From assembly GCA_020638795.1 (NCBI GenBank), contig JACKHW010000013.1:1-64000 (forward strand): a stretch of DNA of 64,000 bases. The letters are read 5' to 3'. Position 1 is the stretch's first letter, and each line of letters starts with the position of its first letter. The position numbers and the translations under genes were made by a program. This document shows positions 27,597 to 36,722 of the stretch, piece by piece. The stretch comes from Planctomycetota bacterium (GTDB lineage: Bacteria; Planctomycetota; UBA1135; GCA-002748355). The notes beneath the pieces were generated by a model. It did no database searches. It had not been told where the DNA came from and was given only the letters and a program-made list of their open reading frames with translations.

Positions 27597-28370
27597 TCAC
27601 TCGACGTAGATGTGCGGTTGAGCGCGTTGCGTCGTCGAGAGTTCGCGGCGATGCCTGGCGTGGTAGAGGTCGCGATACAGGCGATCGAAGACGTGGGCTC
27701 CGAGTCTGAACCCTTGTTCGATCTTGTATGCGGCACTCGTCGATTCGTGCCATGCGGGCGCCAAGACGTCGAAGAAGTCTTGGCTGTGCTTGATGTCGAG
27801 TTCGGCGTGCAGCTTGTAATGGATCAAGCGGTCTTCTCGGATCCAACCGAGTCGCACGATGTTGCGCCCCAGAATCGCCGAGATGTCCGCGAACTGCCGC
27901 TCGATGATGCCGAGAAGGGCAGCGCCAACCTCCCAGTCGTCGAGCGTGCAGCAGCCGATCAGCGTCGTGTTGAAGGCGCGTAGCTCGGGCCAGAGCACAC
28001 GGGACTCGACATCGCGCTTCTCGATTCCACCGAGGCGATTCAACAGCTCGAGGAACGTCGCGCCGTGCCTGTGCGACGGGTCGGCTTCGCCGTGCTCTTC
28101 CCAAACGTTGCGAAGGACTTCGGTTCGCAACTCCGCACTGGGGATCTTCGCCGCGAGGACGGCCATCGGACGGCTGAAGAACACGACGGCGTAGTAGAAC
28201 TGGATCTGCGTTTCGAGGAAGTCGTCCTTGTCGAATCCGTCGACAGCGTCGCCGTCGACAGCGTCGCCGTCGACTGCGTTGCCTCGTGACTGCGTTCTCT
28301 CGAGGGAGGCGAAGTATGGATTGATTCGCGGGTCGTACTCCGCGAGCACCCGTGCGATTACGTCTTGCAT
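27597..28370 (-). CDS. Haem-oxygenase-like diiron oxidase/oxygenase family protein
   Basis: A 257-residue all-helical protein of the haem-oxygenase-like, iron-containing redox enzyme family (TENA/PqqC-like fold). Metal-ligand helices are recognisable: VWEEHGEADPSHRH and YKLHAELDIKHSQDFF, the latter with the HxxxDxxH pattern typical of these diiron enzymes. Known relatives perform N-oxygenation, desaturation or C-C cleavage of amino acids and fatty acids; the substrate here is unknown. The ATG at 28370 has a strong GGAGG six bases upstream, lying inside the end of the DUF3419 gene three bases away. Residues about 30-45 hold a threefold AVDGD repeat encoded by a DNA tandem repeat. Confidence 0.75.
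   Translation of the reverse strand: MQDVIARVLAEYDPRINPYFASLERTQSRGNAVDGDAVDGDAVDGFDKDDFLETQIQFYYAVVFFSRPMAVLAAKIPSAELRTEVLRNVWEEHGEADPSHRHGATFLELLNRLGGIEKRDVESRVLWPELRAFNTTLIGCCTLDDWEVGAALLGIIERQFADISAILGRNIVRLGWIREDRLIHYKLHAELDIKHSQDFFDVLAPAWHESTSAAYKIEQGFRLGAHVFDRLYRDLYHARHRRELSTTQRAQPHIYVE
28239..28283. repeat. Three 15-base tandem repeats inside the diiron-enzyme gene
   Basis: GTCGACAGCGTCGCC occurs at 28239-28253 and 28254-28268, and with two substitutions at 28269-28283. In the gene it encodes a repeated AVDGD-type loop near the N-terminus. The unit is in frame, so gain or loss would change only loop length. Confidence 0.9.
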
Positions 28371-28373
28371 CCG

Positions 28374-29342
28374 TCACCTCCGGCGGCCCAAGTGCACCGC
28401 ATCGTAGAACGCGCTTCGCTCGCGTGCGAGCAGCCGCGTATCGCGCTCGGAATCGAACTCGAACGCAGCTTCGAATCGACCGATGAGGTCGCGTGGGTCG
28501 TTGAGCTGTCGCCACAATACCGCGGCGCCGGGTTCGAGCTCGTCGGCGAGGCGCTTTGCGAGTTCCGTGCACGACGCGTCATCCATCCAGTCCATGACGT
28601 TGGATAGCCCGACGAAGTCGAAGGGCTCGAACGAACGGACGTCGAGGAGGGTGCCGTGGACGACCTCGGGTGCGAACACCGCAGGAAAGTCCGAACGCCG
28701 TCGCAGATACTCTGGCCACGACGCAGGCCTCTCGGAGTAACGACCGAGGAGCAGGTGATGCAGATACGGGTTGGAAGAGCGGTCGTCACGGCGGAGAGCG
28801 GCTTCGATCCGCCCACGGAAGTACTCGGGATAACTCCCCGGTGTCGCATGTTGGATCGCTGCAGGTCCGAACATCGTCACGAGCATTCCTTCCGAGAACA
28901 CCAGCTCGAAGGCTCGCGGCCAATAGGGCGTGTCGAAGACGTCGTCCCAGTCCTCGTCGATCTCGAAGCGTCGGGCGCGTTCGCTCGGAGCCACGACGAA
29001 GAGATCGAGGACTTGGCGCAGGAGCCGGAACAGCCACTCGAAGTTGCCGCACTCGTGCAGCGCATTCGGTTCATCGGCCCCGACGCCGAAGCGAGAAGGC
29101 GGGATGTCGGGATCGGCGAGAAGCGACGCTTTGCGCTCGACGAGTTCGAGCTGTGCCGGGTTGGGATCGACGAGGGTCTGCGCGAGTCCCGGGCACGCAC
29201 TCGCGAGTGCGAGCGCAGTGCAGCCTCCACTCGCGACTAGAAGCGCAGAGCGGCGCTCGAGTTCACGGGCGATCGCACACTCGATCGTCGCATCCTCTCG
29301 AACGACCGCGAACTGGATCGCCGAGGCACCGACGAGGCTCAC
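28374..29342 (-). CDS. DUF3419 (BtaA-like) S-adenosylmethionine 3-amino-3-carboxypropyl transferase
   Basis: A 322-residue protein related to BtaA, which moves the aminocarboxypropyl group of SAM to diacylglycerol in betaine-lipid synthesis. Visible motifs are the SAM-binding strand-loop VASGGCTALALASACPG, then VDPNPAQLELVERKASLL, then CGNFEWLFRLLRQV, GPAAIQHATPGSYPEYFRG, and NPYLHHLLLGRY. A later FVGLSNVMDWMDD segment resembles the methyltransferase-like core. Start is GTG at 29342 with GAGG before it. No BtaB-like N-methyltransferase follows; instead the gene is coupled to a diiron oxygenase and a GNAT protein, so the acceptor is probably not a betaine lipid. The family name is well supported, the substrate is not. 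Confidence 0.75.
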   Translation of the reverse strand: MSLVGASAIQFAVVREDATIECAIARELERRSALLVASGGCTALALASACPGLAQTLVDPNPAQLELVERKASLLADPDIPPSRFGVGADEPNALHECGNFEWLFRLLRQVLDLFVVAPSERARRFEIDEDWDDVFDTPYWPRAFELVFSEGMLVTMFGPAAIQHATPGSYPEYFRGRIEAALRRDDRSSNPYLHHLLLGRYSERPASWPEYLRRRSDFPAVFAPEVVHGTLLDVRSFEPFDFVGLSNVMDWMDDASCTELAKRLADELEPGAAVLWRQLNDPRDLIGRFEAAFEFDSERDTRLLARERSAFYDAVHLGRRR

Positions 29343-29367
29343 GGGAGCCTCGTGGCGATTCGGGTCG

Positions 29368-31077
29368 TCACTGACCGAACAACCAGCGACCGGCGTCCGA
29401 AAGAGTGAGCCCGAGCGTATTGGCCGATGGATCGAAGATCGCGAACTGTGCGAAGAGCGAACCTCCGAGGAACTCGGGCCGGTTCGGAACGGTGAACTGC
29501 TGGGAGGTCATCCCGGAGGCGTCGGTCGCCAGTCCGAGCGTGAAGTCGATCGAGGTCGCGAGCTTGCATCCCGGCGCGCCGATCGGGGCCCAATCGAAAG
29601 GCAGCGGGAAGCTCGCCCACGTGTCCTTCGAAAAACCGTTGAGCAGGATCACTGGCGCGTTGGCCGTCCCGTTGCTGAGTTTCGCGAAATAGGACTGGGT
29701 CAGCTTCGGCGCACCCTGATTCGTGAGTGCGGGAATACCGTTGGTGCCGACGCACGATGTTCCGTAGGGGATGAACACCGCTGGGGTTTCCGGGACGTCG
29801 TAGCGGACGAAGAGCTCGAAGCCCGGCCATTGCACTTCGCAGCCGTGTTCGAGCGTGGCCGCGTGTGTCGTGAACCGGTTGTAGCCGGGGTTGATGCGGG
29901 CGAGTGGGACGCCGAACGTGTCGTGCGACATGTCGTAGCCCCGGCCGAACGCTCCCATCAGTTTGAGATTGTTGAGGCGGACTTCGTCGAGAGCCGTTGC
30001 GTTCCACGTGGCGACGGTGAAGCGCGCTTCGATCGCCTTCGACAGATCGCCCGTGACATGGATGTCGTTCCCGCGTGAAATCGAAGCGCGCGTCATCCAC
30101 GTGCGCGAAATGTTCGTCGAGCGATACCGGTGCACCGTCTTGTTGCGCAACATGCCGAGTCGCACAGGCTCCGTGACGACCATGAGGCCGTTGCTCGCGA
30201 CGATGCGCGCGACGACTCGAAAGTGCGAGTTTTGCGTCGGGATCCACGTGTTCTGCCACCGCGGCTTCCATGGCGGGTTGAACAATGACGCCATGTTGCG
30301 CTCGAGGTTGCCGTAGCGATACGCGGCACGCCAGCCGCTCTCCGTCCCGTCACCGGCCCAGTCGAAGTCGTCGTAGTCCCCGAGCAGGTCGACTCGCGTG
30401 ATCGACGATCCGCTCGCCGGCGCCGTCTGCACATCGAAAATCGGATCATCGCCGACGATGTCGCCATCACGAGGCGAAAGGATGGAGCCGCTCGGCGCTC
30501 CCGCCTTCGTCGACTTGTAGTAGATGCGGAAGTTGACACCGTAGTGCAACCACTGTGGCCAGGTCACACCGATCGCCGACCCGCCGTTGCCTTCACAGTT
30601 GAACTCGAATGTGTTCGTGCCAGACACGAGTTGCGAGAGTGGGACCGGAATGGCCGGGTACGTCATCTGCAAATACTCTGTCGGCGGCAAGCCGCTCCCA
30701 CGCGTACCCGGGATGACGTTGGGATCGGGTTCGGGAATCGAGATCCAGGCGTTGCCGTTGACGCGCATCCGCGGCTTGCGAGTGCCCGAGTGGCTCGTCA
30801 GTTTCTCGATGACGACTTCACACGCGACCGCGTCGGCGAGATCGATGATCGAGATCTGGTGGACGGGGTTGGGTAGAAACGCCAATGCTCCGGGGTCGGA
30901 TGCGTCCGTGCCCGTCACGCGTTCCCACTTGAGGGGACCCGACGGCTTCCAGACGTGTTCGCGATAGATGGACCCCGGATCCTGCGATGTGCCCGCCGTG
31001 GCGAGCATCAGGGCCGCGGTTCCCCCGATCAGGGAGCGACGAAAGATGGACAGGAGTCTCGATTGCGTTGCGATCAT
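29368..31077 (-). CDS. Secreted protein, paralogue A, with shared C-terminal module
   Basis: A 569-residue secreted protein with signal peptide MIATQSRLLSIFRRSLIGGT and a hydrophobic stretch ending near TAGTSQ. It is a clear paralogue of the next protein upstream: both have YREHVWKP / FREYVWKP at the mature N-terminus, then ALAFLPNPV / AFAFLPNPV, a GTNTFEF / GTNSFEF stretch, and the same order of blocks. The last 110 residues are the recurring module (PLPFDWAPIGAPGCKL, then DASGMTSQQFTVPN, then FAQFAIFDPSANTLG). Domain style suggests beta-rich carbohydrate- or surface-binding domains. Function unknown. The DUF3419 gene starts 25 bases after its stop. Confidence 0.8.
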   Translation of the reverse strand: MIATQSRLLSIFRRSLIGGTAALMLATAGTSQDPGSIYREHVWKPSGPLKWERVTGTDASDPGALAFLPNPVHQISIIDLADAVACEVVIEKLTSHSGTRKPRMRVNGNAWISIPEPDPNVIPGTRGSGLPPTEYLQMTYPAIPVPLSQLVSGTNTFEFNCEGNGGSAIGVTWPQWLHYGVNFRIYYKSTKAGAPSGSILSPRDGDIVGDDPIFDVQTAPASGSSITRVDLLGDYDDFDWAGDGTESGWRAAYRYGNLERNMASLFNPPWKPRWQNTWIPTQNSHFRVVARIVASNGLMVVTEPVRLGMLRNKTVHRYRSTNISRTWMTRASISRGNDIHVTGDLSKAIEARFTVATWNATALDEVRLNNLKLMGAFGRGYDMSHDTFGVPLARINPGYNRFTTHAATLEHGCEVQWPGFELFVRYDVPETPAVFIPYGTSCVGTNGIPALTNQGAPKLTQSYFAKLSNGTANAPVILLNGFSKDTWASFPLPFDWAPIGAPGCKLATSIDFTLGLATDASGMTSQQFTVPNRPEFLGGSLFAQFAIFDPSANTLGLTLSDAGRWLFGQ

Positions 31078-31287
31078 GGGAGCGACCCAGCGTGAGCTTC
31101 GTGCCGGGGGCGAATTTGGAGGCAGTCGTGGGTGTCGCAGTCCGACGAAGGAGGCACGTGCCTACGACGGAATGTATGGCGTCATGGTTCGCCCGAATGT
31201 TCCGGCGAAAAAGTATAGCCGCCAGAACCACCCCGCAAATGTCGTCGCAACGCTCCCGGAAAGACATTCGCGAGTCGCCCCGACGAA

Positions 31288-31322
31288 AACAGGGGCTCGG
31301 CACCGCGTGCCGAGCCCCTGTT
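31288..31322 (-). terminator. Rho-independent-type terminator for the paralogue B gene
   Basis: A perfect 15-base inverted repeat (31288-31302 with 31308-31322) around the 5-base loop CCGCG forms a very GC-rich hairpin. Read on the minus strand it follows the stop at 31385 by 63 bases and is followed by TTTT, a short U tract. This is the best terminator in the window and separates the two paralogues into different transcripts. Confidence 0.8.
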
Positions 31323-31384
31323 CGTAGGCCGATGGTCCGCTGACGTCGCGTCTTCGTGACCGCGGACGACGCGCAGCTAGCGGA

Positions 31385-33112
31385 TCAATAGTCGCCGATC
31401 GAGACGCGCAATCCGTTGGAGAGGATCGCGCCGAGCCGGTTCATGCTCGCGTCCTTGACGACCCACTGGTTGTAGAACGTGATCCCGAGCAGCTGCCGGT
31501 CGGTCGGCACGCGGACACTGATGCGCGCTGCGCCGCTGCTATCGGACATTCCTGGCGTGACGAAGTCGGCCGAGGTGAACAGGGAGCACCCTGCGGCGCC
31601 GATCGTGGCGAGCGGCAGCGGGAGGTCCAGGAGGCCATATTTCGTGTTGCTCAGACCGCCGAGAAGGCCGACCGGGCTGTTTGCCCGTGCGCCAGCGAGT
31701 TCGACCGAGAACGTCTGACCGAGAATCGGACGATTCGGGGCATGGATCGTCGGGAAGCCATTGGCGCCCTTGCAGCCGACGCCGTACGACGCGGTCGACG
31801 CTTGCGACTCGGCGTAACCGAAGCGGAGGAAGATCTCATAGCCCGGCCACAACGTCTCGATGCCGTGGTGCAACGTCGTCGAGTGGGTGTGGATCGTGTT
31901 GGTTCCGGTCCGAACCCAGTCCGGTCGGATGTCTACGTAGTCGTAGCTGAGGTTGTGGTTGAAGCCGATGTTGTAACGGAATTGATTGCCGTTGATGTTC
32001 ATCCCTTCGGCTTCGTAGCCGTTCCACGTCGCCATGTAGAGGCGCGCAGCCGTCGCTTTCGAGACATCGTCACTGATGACGGTCGTTGCATAGTGGTTCG
32101 GGGAGTGGTACCGCGTCTGCCACTTCTTCGGGATGAAGTTGTGCTGATAGCGCCGGACGGTGAACGGGCGGCGAAGCTCGAGACCACCGACGTATGGCGT
32201 CACGAACGAGATGCCGGTCGAGTCGGTGATGCGCGCAAACACCGTGAAGGCGTTGTCTTGCTGCGGGATCCAGCTCGCATCCCACGTGAGGGTCGCCTTG
32301 TTGCCGCTGAGTTGAGCCTTGCCGATGTGGTTCTTCAGCTCACCGAAGGCATAGCGGAACTTGAAGTTGCCGTACCTTCCTCCACCGCGGTAGTTGAAGT
32401 CGTTGTAGTTGCCGATGAAGTCGACCTGCTGGATCGAACCTTGATTCGTATGGCCGTAGACGGCTTCGAACTGAATCTTGTCGGGCGACGTGCGACCGAG
32501 TGACGAGCCTGGACGCGGCGATGTCACGAAGCCGACGGGGTGCGCCTTCTTCGACGCGTCGTAGTACACACGGAACGTGACGCCGTAGTAGATGAACTGC
32601 GGCCACACGGCACCGAGGTCTTGTCCGCCCTTGCCTTCGCACTTGAACTCGAAGCTGTTCGTCCCGGTCTTGAAGTGACTGACGGGAATGCGCACTGTCG
32701 GGTAGCGCATCGACAAGTACCAGTACGGATTGAGGTTACCTTCACCGATCAGGCCGGGAATGTTCGAGGTGGCCGGCTCGGGAATGCTGTACCAGTTGTT
32801 GTAGTTGACGCGTACGCGCGGGTTGTTCGTGCCGACGTGTGAACGCAACTTCTCGATGATGACATCGACGTGCGTCGCGTCCTGCAGATCGAGGATGTTG
32901 ATGTAGTTGACGGGGTTGGGAAGGAAGGCGAACGCTCCGCTCATCGTGGCATCTTCGCCAGTGCAACGCGCCCAGACGCCGTTCGGCTTCCAGACGTATT
33001 CACGGAAGACTTCGCCAGGAAGCATGTCCTGAGCGGGAAGGCTGGGGAGCACCGAGGTCGACGCGACGAGGAGGCCGAGAGCTATCGTGCCGCGAAGTAA
33101 TTGCATGTTCAT
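31385..33112 (-). CDS. Secreted protein, paralogue B, with shared C-terminal module
   Basis: 575 residues from ATG 33112 (a longer frame begins at 33160, but the signal peptide MNMQLLRGTIALGLLVAST begins here). Paralogue of the 29368 gene, with the same block order: FREYVWKPNGVW, FAFLPNPVNYI, IEKLRSHVGT, GTNSFEFKCEGKGG, VTFRVYYDASKK, and matching central segments. The C-terminal module is a close match too: LDLPLPLATIGAAGCSLFTS, then DSSGAARISVRVPT, then LSNGLRVSIG. Probably an exported, surface- or matrix-associated protein. Tandem duplication is the simplest origin, but the DNA copies have diverged considerably. Confidence 0.8.
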   Translation of the reverse strand: MNMQLLRGTIALGLLVASTSVLPSLPAQDMLPGEVFREYVWKPNGVWARCTGEDATMSGAFAFLPNPVNYINILDLQDATHVDVIIEKLRSHVGTNNPRVRVNYNNWYSIPEPATSNIPGLIGEGNLNPYWYLSMRYPTVRIPVSHFKTGTNSFEFKCEGKGGQDLGAVWPQFIYYGVTFRVYYDASKKAHPVGFVTSPRPGSSLGRTSPDKIQFEAVYGHTNQGSIQQVDFIGNYNDFNYRGGGRYGNFKFRYAFGELKNHIGKAQLSGNKATLTWDASWIPQQDNAFTVFARITDSTGISFVTPYVGGLELRRPFTVRRYQHNFIPKKWQTRYHSPNHYATTVISDDVSKATAARLYMATWNGYEAEGMNINGNQFRYNIGFNHNLSYDYVDIRPDWVRTGTNTIHTHSTTLHHGIETLWPGYEIFLRFGYAESQASTASYGVGCKGANGFPTIHAPNRPILGQTFSVELAGARANSPVGLLGGLSNTKYGLLDLPLPLATIGAAGCSLFTSADFVTPGMSDSSGAARISVRVPTDRQLLGITFYNQWVVKDASMNRLGAILSNGLRVSIGDY

Positions 33113-33571
33113 CCAGGGGAACTGGGTTCGAGGAATTCTTTCCGAAAGCCGCCTCCACACGATGGAATCGACAGGGCATCGCGCTGCGAGATGGCGGCTT
33201 TTGGGGCCTTACGTGAAGCGAGTGGTCGGTAGCCAGGGTGGTCGTGAAAAGTCGGTCGGCGCCGCCGTGTCGCGCGAGCGCGGCACGATACGGAGATGTC
33301 AGAGTTGGGCGAGGCGTCTTCACCGTCCGTTCGCGGATCGATGCTCCCAAGCTTCGCGAGGCGAAGAGTTTACGCTGCACCGATTGAGCCTTGTCACGGG
33401 CCTCAGAGGCGCGTCGTCGGACCGGAAACCGTGTGTCCTCAGCCTGCAATCGTCGCGAAAAAAACGGCGAGAAAAATGTGCCTTCTCAACCGCGATCGCC
33501 ATCCAGGACCAGCGGGCGGCAAAGGTCTTCGTTCGGGTTGCGTTGTCGCGGGGAGCGCGCATCGTGCTTGC
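33113..33571. other. Divergent intergenic region
   Basis: About 460 bases between divergent secreted-protein genes. It includes an A-rich patch at about 33459-33477 (gcgaaaaaaacggcgagaaaa). No RNA gene, strong hairpin or convincing small ORF was found. Promoters for both flanking genes presumably lie here. Confidence 0.5.
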
Positions 33572-35137
33572 ATGCATCGAGACTCGACCCACACAGCACG
33601 CCTCGAGAGCCGCCACGGCGCATGCATGCCTCTAGCGCTCGCCCTCGCTCTCGCCTGTGGCGCAGCCGCGCAGAGCGTCGAACGCGTATTGCTCGCGGAC
33701 GTACGGGGAGGTGTTCGCGCTTGGTTCTCGCCCGATGTGGGGTTGTGGCTCGAAGGCTTCGGTGGACAGAAGCGCATCGTGATCGGTCGCGGTAGCGAAC
33801 CGAGGTTCGACCGGCAGGGGCAGCTCTGGTTCACGCGCAGTGAAGACGATGGGCACGAGATCGTCCGCCGCGAGACGTGGTTGCTCGCCAAGGGAACTTC
33901 CGTGCCCGTTCGCACGCATGCCACCGGGCCCGCGTACCGACTGCCAGTACCCGCACCGCGTCCGCTCGGCGCACAGGTCAAGGTCGTCATCGATGCCGGG
34001 CACGGCGGTTCCGATCCGGGCGCACTCGGCAACGGTCTGCGCGAAGCCGACATCAATCTCGCCGTCGCGTTGCGACTCGAAGCGTGGCTCGCCCTCGACG
34101 CGGCCGATCCACGTGGTGGCGGCGACTGGTCGATCTTGATGACACGCCGCACCGATACGGACGTCAGTCTCGCGAGTCGAGCGAACGCGGCCAACGCGTT
34201 CGGTGCCGCGAGCTTCTTGTCGGTGCACATGAACTCGTTCACGAGCGCGAGCGCGAACGGGAGCGAGACGTACTGTTACACGGGTCAAGAGGCTCGTGCG
34301 GCCGGTCTCTACCGGAACCGCGTGCAGGGCGAAGTCCTCTCGGCTTGGGGGCTGACCGATCGCGGCGTCAAAACCGCCAACTTCTACGTGCTACGCAACA
34401 CGACCATGCCTGCAGTCCTGATGGAAGGTGGCTTCATCACGAACACGGTCGATTCTTCCAAGATGAAGAGTGCGGCGAGCATCGACCGGCTCGCTCTCGG
34501 TCTGCTGTGGGCGACCCAAGAGCATCATGGATTCACGCGGTACACACCGAGTAGCGGTCCGACGACGGGGACGCTTACGGGCGTCGTCTACGATGCATCG
34601 CAGGGGACCGCTGTGCGCATCGCGGATGCCTCGATCTTCCTGACCGATGGTGCGTCGCAGCGTTCGGTTGTCGGGACCGGGGCCTTTTCGTTCACACTGC
34701 CACCTGGAACGTATTCGTATGTCGCCAGCGCGCCAGGATTCGCGCCTGCAGCGCTCACCAGGACCGTCGTCGCCAATCAGACCATCTGGGGTAGCCCGGG
34801 CCTGCGGCCCATGAGCGGACCGTCGATCGAAGGGCCGTTCTCGACGGTGGCTGGCAATCCGCTACTGCTCACGGTGCGTGCCGACGCCCAGAGTCCGGTG
34901 CTCGCCCTCATCGGTAGTACGCCGCAACTACTGACGATCGGGAACTTCGGCATCGCCATCCCCGATCTCGCCACCTCCGTCGCGATCACGCTCGGTGTCG
35001 TTCCTGCCTCGGGCACACTCTCAGTGTCCATTCCCACTCCGGTCGCGTCGAAGGGAGCACGCCTTCTGATGCAGCCGTTCGCGTTCTTCGCGCGTGCTCC
35101 GAAACTCGGGAACGCCGCCGCATTCGAACTGAACTGA
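33572..35137 (+). CDS. Secreted N-acetylmuramoyl-L-alanine amidase (Amidase_3) with shared C-terminal module
   Basis: 521 residues from the ATG at 33572 (a shorter signal peptide could start at 33626; a longer frame begins at 33296). Signal region PLALALALACGAAAQ, then a 100-residue beta domain, then a zinc amidase: VKVVIDAGHGGSDPGAL (His143), GLREADINLAVALRLE (Glu158), SFLSVHMNSF (His219) and PAVLMEGGFITN (Glu285), all catalytic residues present. It cleaves the amide between MurNAc and L-alanine in peptidoglycan. Next comes a CarboxypepD_reg-like beta-sandwich (GTLTGVVYDASQGTAVRIAD to about 430) and the C-terminal module (GNPLLLTVRAD, IPTPVASKGARLLMQPF). Planctomycetota do have peptidoglycan, so a wall role is plausible. 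Confidence 0.9.
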   Translation: MHRDSTHTARLESRHGACMPLALALALACGAAAQSVERVLLADVRGGVRAWFSPDVGLWLEGFGGQKRIVIGRGSEPRFDRQGQLWFTRSEDDGHEIVRRETWLLAKGTSVPVRTHATGPAYRLPVPAPRPLGAQVKVVIDAGHGGSDPGALGNGLREADINLAVALRLEAWLALDAADPRGGGDWSILMTRRTDTDVSLASRANAANAFGAASFLSVHMNSFTSASANGSETYCYTGQEARAAGLYRNRVQGEVLSAWGLTDRGVKTANFYVLRNTTMPAVLMEGGFITNTVDSSKMKSAASIDRLALGLLWATQEHHGFTRYTPSSGPTTGTLTGVVYDASQGTAVRIADASIFLTDGASQRSVVGTGAFSFTLPPGTYSYVASAPGFAPAALTRTVVANQTIWGSPGLRPMSGPSIEGPFSTVAGNPLLLTVRADAQSPVLALIGSTPQLLTIGNFGIAIPDLATSVAITLGVVPASGTLSVSIPTPVASKGARLLMQPFAFFARAPKLGNAAAFELN

Positions 35138-35213
35138 GCGGCGCGACACTCGGGGCGCCGACTTCGCGCTGCTGACGCTTGTCATCTCCAGGCGCATCGC
35201 ATGAGATCTCGGC

Positions 35214-36722
35214 ATGCGAGTCGCTCCTGCGAACCGGGCCGAGAGTTCGAGTTCGTTGCCCTCCAATCTCACGGCGTTCACGTGCAGCCTCCTGTCCGTC
35301 CTCGGAGCTTGCGCGTCGTCAACGCGCGAACCAGCCGCACCGGCGCTACCTGTCCTACGGGCAAGCTCGACGTGGCATGCCGGCACGGTACTCGAGGGGG
35401 GGCAGACGCGCTTGCCATCCCTCGAGAACGCGGCGAATGATCCAGAGCAGGGTCCGACTTCGCGAGTCGCGCGCGCACACGTCGAGGTCCGCTGGCTCGA
35501 ATCGCTGCCGGCTCGCGTGCTGGATCCCATCGCATCCCATGCACGCCTCTTGATCTCCGAAACGGAGGCGGATCCCATCGTCTCGACCGTCGATGCGATG
35601 TCCACGATCCGGATCGCGCGTGGCGACGCGGCGGAAGCGTTCTGGACCGACGCGCGTGAGCATGACATCGCGATCGCGAACAATGCCGGTCGTGACACAG
35701 CGGCTCGAGCTGCACGAACCGCAGCGATCGGGGACACGACTCTCGTCGTACCTCGAGGCTACACGGCGCGGTACGACCTGCTCGTCGGCAAGTCACCCGA
35801 TGCTTCGCTGCACTTCGCATTCGACGTCCTTCCGCGCGCGGGCGATGAGGATGTCGTCCGAGTTGCGGTCGTCACACGTGGGCGCGTATCCGATGAACCC
35901 GTCACCGACGGGGACGGGCGACTCGTCGTCCTCGAAGAACCACTCCGCGGAACCGAAGATCGTGTCGTCGTGTTGCTTCGCGACCCCGCAGCGGTCGGTC
36001 TCGAAATGGCGGGCGCCCTCGCGATCTCCCTGACGGCCGATACGGTGTCCGCGACCGATGTTACTTCCGAACTCGCGCAGTGCACCGAATCCGCGCGCGC
36101 ATCCGCGCTCGATGCCGAGCAAAGGAATCGCACGCCGAGTCCTGATGAATTGCGTCGGATGGAACTGGAAAGCGCGTTCGAAGCGCTAGCCCGTAGCGAT
36201 GGCAATCGGCGTGCAGCGGTGTCGTCGCTCGTCCGGTCCGACGCAGGAGAACCTGCGCCACCGCTCATCGCCGACCTCGTTCGCACGGTCGACCAAACGA
36301 CGTTCGGTGCGTTCGCCGACTCGCTTGCCGCTTCGAAGGACTCGATTCTCCAAGTGGGGACGGACCCGGCGCTGATCGCGTGGCAAGTCGAGCGACGTGC
36401 GTGGAGCTGGTTGGTCGCCAGAGCTCAGGCCGAGGGTTTCGATGACGTGCTCGAGGCCATGCTCCTGCGCCAGTCCGGCGAGGTCGGCCGCTATCCGTCC
36501 TCGGTACAGTCCTTCGCGAATCGAGCGAAGAATACTGCCGACATGACGAAGCGACTCGAAGCCGAGAACCTGCTTCTGCTCGAGGATGGCAATCCCGGCA
36601 GTCGCGTACGGGCCTACGACTGGCTCGCGCTGCGAGACCTGGCTCCCGAAGGATTCGATCCGCTCGCGACGCTCGAAGATCGCCGCGCAGCACTGGAAGC
36701 ATTTCGTGAGAAGCGCAACTGA
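35214..36722 (+). CDS. Hypothetical exported lipoprotein, coupled to the AsmA-type gene
   Basis: 502 residues with a weak lipoprotein signal (LTAFTCSLLSVLGACASS). After a Pro/Ala linker come alternating beta regions (YTARYDLLVGKS, RVAVVTRGRV, RVVVLLRDPAAVGLEM) and a C-terminal helical half (ELRRMELESAFEALARSD to the end). No catalytic motif is seen and I recognise no family. The TGA at 36720-36722 overlaps the ATG of the giant AsmA-type gene (TGATG), so both are co-translated and probably act together at the envelope. A start further inside is possible. Confidence 0.6.
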   Translation: MRVAPANRAESSSSLPSNLTAFTCSLLSVLGACASSTREPAAPALPVLRASSTWHAGTVLEGGQTRLPSLENAANDPEQGPTSRVARAHVEVRWLESLPARVLDPIASHARLLISETEADPIVSTVDAMSTIRIARGDAAEAFWTDAREHDIAIANNAGRDTAARAARTAAIGDTTLVVPRGYTARYDLLVGKSPDASLHFAFDVLPRAGDEDVVRVAVVTRGRVSDEPVTDGDGRLVVLEEPLRGTEDRVVVLLRDPAAVGLEMAGALAISLTADTVSATDVTSELAQCTESARASALDAEQRNRTPSPDELRRMELESAFEALARSDGNRRAAVSSLVRSDAGEPAPPLIADLVRTVDQTTFGAFADSLAASKDSILQVGTDPALIAWQVERRAWSWLVARAQAEGFDDVLEAMLLRQSGEVGRYPSSVQSFANRAKNTADMTKRLEAENLLLLEDGNPGSRVRAYDWLALRDLAPEGFDPLATLEDRRAALEAFREKRN

